DNA of 64,000 nucleotides from Prunella strophiata (Eukaryota; Chordata; Aves; Passeriformes; Prunellidae), in NCBI GenBank assembly GCA_036583965.1, contig JAZBQD010000019.1, positions 22,385,085-22,449,084 of the forward strand, written 5' to 3'. Every line of letters begins with the position of its first letter. The stretch's first letter is position 1. Position numbers and translations under genes: made by a program. The notes beneath the pieces were generated by a model. It was not told the DNA's origin. It worked only from the letters and a program-made list of their open reading frames with translations, and ran no database searches. Below, piece after piece: positions 62,701-64,000 of this stretch.

Positions 62701-64000
62701 TACTTTTCTCTGCAGGGAGACGTGAATACAGCCGTGACTTCCTGCTGCAGTTCCGCTTTTGCGATGTTGCCTGTGAGCGACCACCAGCAGCTGGTCCTCC
62801 TGGAAGGTGTGACAGATGCTAAACCAGGTATTAATGGGAGACTTTTCAACTTGTCACTCTCCTAGCTCAATGGAGCCTCTCCTCTGAGGACAGACTGAGA
62901 GTTTGGAATGGAGAAGAGAAGGCTCCCCTGAGGCCTCATTGTGGCCTTCCAGTATTTAAAGTGGGCTTATAAAAAATGACGGGAGAGTGACTCTTTACAC
63001 AGGCATATAGTGATGGGACAAGGGGAAATGGTTTTAAACGTCCTAAAATGCTTTACATAGAGGGTAGTAAGGCATTGGGCCAGGTTGCCGAGAGAAAATG
63101 GATGCCACATCCCTGGAAAATGTTCAAGGCCAGGTTGTATGGGGCCCTGGGCAGCCTGATATAGTGGGTGACATCCTTGCTGATGGGATGGAGGGATGGA
63201 ACTAGATGATCTTTAAGGTCCCTCCCAACCCAGGCTGTTCTATAACTGTATGATTCTATGATTTCAAGGAAAACATGAGGTGGAGGTAATGCCTGGTGAG
63301 GAAAGGGAAAGGCAGAAGGGTCCCTTCTGTGACCTGCGATTAGATTCCATGAGACTTCAGAGAAGTACACTTTCCTCCCTCATACACACTGACTGTGTTC
63401 CTTGAGATGCACTGACATTCAGCTTCTTGAAGCTGTTTCTTATGAACTTCTTTTAAGCTGAAACACATAAGTATAATTCTTTTTTCTGCTTCAAGATTTT
63501 GGTGGTGGAGAACAACCTGAAGACTGTAATGATACACGATGGTCCCAATATAGATGTCTCTGGAAGCTGGTACCCAGTAGACATTCCTGCACCTCTGGGC
63601 CTTGTGGCATGGCTAGTTCTGCCTTCTTAATTTTTGTCCTGCCTTTCTAGACACCCTTTGAGTAAGCTGTAGGCTAAGACAAACAAACTTTCTTTTGAGA
63701 GCAAAGGTTGAAATACCCTGGACTTTTGTAATATTAAATGCTTTAAGGACATGTCATCAGCAGGACAGAATATGACTTCTCAGTTGTTTGCACTGATCTG
63801 CTCTAAGGATGTTCCTGTTAGTCTTACAGTTTGTGTTTCCTTTGGATATTTTCCTTTATGATGTTCATGACTGGAAGCTATCTGCTCTTCTTGGGCAAAA
63901 TATTAATTTGGTTTCAGGAGAAGCTTCTCAGACTTGGGATGAGCAGCCTGTTCTGGGATCTGTGTAGGTCTGGCTGGAATCTCTTTGCTCCTTTGCAGAC
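56488..64000 (+). CDS. ANGEL1: ANGEL1, CCR4-like EEP-family protein (partial, 3' end outside window; frameshift in exon 7)
   Basis: Seven exons join with consistent phases into about 544 codons that align collinearly with vertebrate ANGEL1 as I know it (human about 670 aa). Residues 1-21 are a hydrophobic N-terminus starting MIGTVLCYVLLP. Residues 22-221 are a poorly conserved acidic region with islands such as LLQQW and DDPAVLAWS. The EEP catalytic domain begins near residue 250. Visible EEP landmarks are MSYNILAQDL (metal-site Asn256), CLQEVQ (Glu303), ANTH (Asn395, His397) and CGDLNSVPDS (Asp438, Asn440). The final SDH motif lies beyond the window. A YxxxxL-hydrophobic match, YRLPNLL (282-288), is the eIF4E-binding consensus, and human ANGEL1 is reported to bind eIF4E. 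Family knowledge: CCR4/nocturnin-related, with RNA 2',3'-cyclic-phosphate phosphatase activity reported for ANGEL proteins. The start was chosen because it lies in the CpG island and matches the known N-terminus. Oddity: one extra base near 62784. Confidence 0.93.
56552..58246 (+). other. ANGEL1 intron 1
   Basis: GT-AG intron. The first 250 bases continue the CpG island; the rest is A/T-moderate. A 98-codon ATG-initiated frame at 57187-57483 has no recognisable domain and no family match, so it is not called as a gene. No repeat was recognised. Confidence 0.85.
58247..58846 (+). CDS. ANGEL1: ANGEL1 coding exon 2
   Basis: A 600-nt exon with acceptor TGACAG before 58247 and donor GTCAGT after 58846. 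The split codon with exon 1 gives Asp, then AFFTYRKNVLLAKS, which matches the conserved start of this exon. The body is acidic and Ser/Thr-rich, consistent with a disordered linker ahead of the catalytic domain. DDPAVLAWS near its end is the best-conserved island. Confidence 0.93.
59362..59588 (+). CDS. ANGEL1: ANGEL1 coding exon 3
   Basis: The acceptor CATATAG and donor GTAAGT frame a 227-nt exon covering residues 222-297. It holds the first EEP motif, MSYNILAQDL, and the strongly conserved HCHPDILNWNYR, followed by the eIF4E-type motif YRLPNLL and HWDPD. It ends in phase 0. Confidence 0.95.
60161..60230 (+). CDS. ANGEL1: ANGEL1 coding exon 4
   Basis: A 70-nt exon between acceptor CCTTCCAG and donor GTATGT. 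It encodes VLCLQEVQENHYWEQLEP, which carries the EEP metal-binding Glu (residue 303 in this numbering). It ends one base into a Gly codon that is completed by exon 5. Confidence 0.95.
60625..61058 (+). CDS. ANGEL1: ANGEL1 coding exon 5
   Basis: A 434-nt exon from acceptor TTTTCAG to donor GTAGTT, residues 321-465. It carries most of the catalytic core: KTDGCAVCYK, EYFRPGLDVLNRDNVAL, CVANTH, NPRRGD and CGDLNSVPDS, ending in HGMPAWK. All key residues visible here are intact and the frame is uninterrupted. Confidence 0.96.
61746..61872 (+). CDS. ANGEL1: ANGEL1 coding exon 6
   Basis: A 127-nt exon between acceptor TGTTGCAG and donor GTGAGC. It encodes VSGQEDFSQQLYSRKL and PLWPSSLGVTDKCQYVT, collinear with vertebrate ANGEL1. 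It ends one base into a Gly codon completed by exon 7. Confidence 0.94.
62716..62827 (+). CDS. ANGEL1: ANGEL1 coding exon 7, with apparent +1 frameshift
   Basis: The acceptor CTCTGCAG and donor GTATTA frame 112 nt. The first part, in frame with exon 6, reads RREYSRDFLLQFRFCDVACE and then RP, as expected. The expected continuation, QQLVLLEGVTDAKP, is present but in the next frame. The break is at 62781-62790, where CCACCAGCAG holds one base more than needed (C62784 or an equivalent). Read literally, translation stops at TAA 62820-62822 after residue 542. Exon length minus one also restores the phase that a putative exon 8 at the window end would need. The cause may be an assembly error, a polymorphism or a real inactivating change; the sequence alone cannot decide. 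Confidence 0.85.
62866..63275 (+). mobile_element. CR1 LINE fragment in ANGEL1 intron 7
   Basis: This 5'-truncated CR1 copy in the sense orientation reads through the typical ...CAAGGCCAGGTTG...GGGCAGCCTGAT... region. It ends with the avian CR1 3' end GATGATCTTTAAGGTCCCTC, followed by an ATTCTATGATT-type tail. It starts only about 40 bp after the exon 7 donor. It is diverged, so not a recent insertion. Confidence 0.88.
63276..63998 (+). other. Remainder of ANGEL1 intron 7
   Basis: Unique-looking sequence between the CR1 copy and the putative exon 8 acceptor. I see no domain-bearing frame, repeat or RNA gene in it. Confidence 0.6.
63999..64000 (+). CDS. ANGEL1: Possible first two bases of ANGEL1 exon 8
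   Basis: The window ends with a pyrimidine-rich acceptor-like CTCCTTTGCAG followed by AC. Joined to the single G left by exon 7 it would make a Gly-Ala-Cys Asp codon, a plausible residue where human ANGEL1 has Glu after TDTKP. This rests only on the splice signal and phase. Confidence 0.4.

Larger units (their letters stand above)
58847..62715 (+). other. ANGEL1 introns 2-6 (between the listed exons)
   Basis: The introns are 58847-59361, 59589-60160, 60231-60624, 61059-61745 and 61873-62715. All are short (394-843 bp) with GT-AG ends. I recognise no repeats, RNA genes or extra exons in them. Confidence 0.85.

Noticed and set aside
1..64000. CRISPR arrays, operons, bacterial promoters, tRNA or rRNA genes
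   Set aside because: No regularly spaced direct repeats, no tRNA cloverleaf-like segment and no rRNA sequence recognised; all context is vertebrate nuclear DNA.

Overview
The window reads as vertebrate nuclear DNA, most likely from a bird and probably a songbird. The evidence is a set of CR1 LINE fragments with the avian-type 3' end, and several endogenous-retrovirus LTRs that match sequences I know from passerine genomes. It also has a GT-AG intron/exon gene with a CpG-island promoter, low coding density, and no prokaryotic features. The species call is inference.

The only protein-coding gene I can support is ANGEL1, on the + strand at the right end. Its start codon is at 56488 inside a CpG island (about 56150-56790). 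Seven coding exons lie at 56488-56551, 58247-58846, 59362-59588, 60161-60230, 60625-61058, 61746-61872 and 62716-62827. All seven have consensus splice sites and consistent phases. The gene runs off the right edge; the last two bases may be the first bases of exon 8. The product is a CCR4-like endonuclease/exonuclease/phosphatase (EEP) family protein. Exon 7 carries an apparent one-base insertion near 62784. Read literally, it gives a stop codon at 62820-62822, before the C-terminal part of the catalytic domain.

Positions 1 to about 56150 are intergenic as far as I can read: A/T-moderate sequence with no convincing exons. Landmarks are a GC-rich left edge, an orphan CpG island at about 31.5-32.1 kb that could be the promoter of an unidentified transcript, and CR1 fragments at about 25.5, 35.3, 39.9 and 62.9 kb. 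There are ERV LTRs at 36.0-36.6 kb (+) and 47.8-48.4 kb (-), more diverged LTR-like DNA at 45.6-46.9 and 53.2-53.6 kb, a perfect 26-bp inverted repeat with a 1-nt centre at 41528-41580, and a few simple repeats and G-quadruplex motifs. I found no tRNA, rRNA, CRISPR array or operon. Most open frames here are of a length expected by chance in 64 kb.

I did not find a new multi-gene system. The observations most worth checking are the ANGEL1 frameshift, the perfect palindrome and the orphan CpG island.
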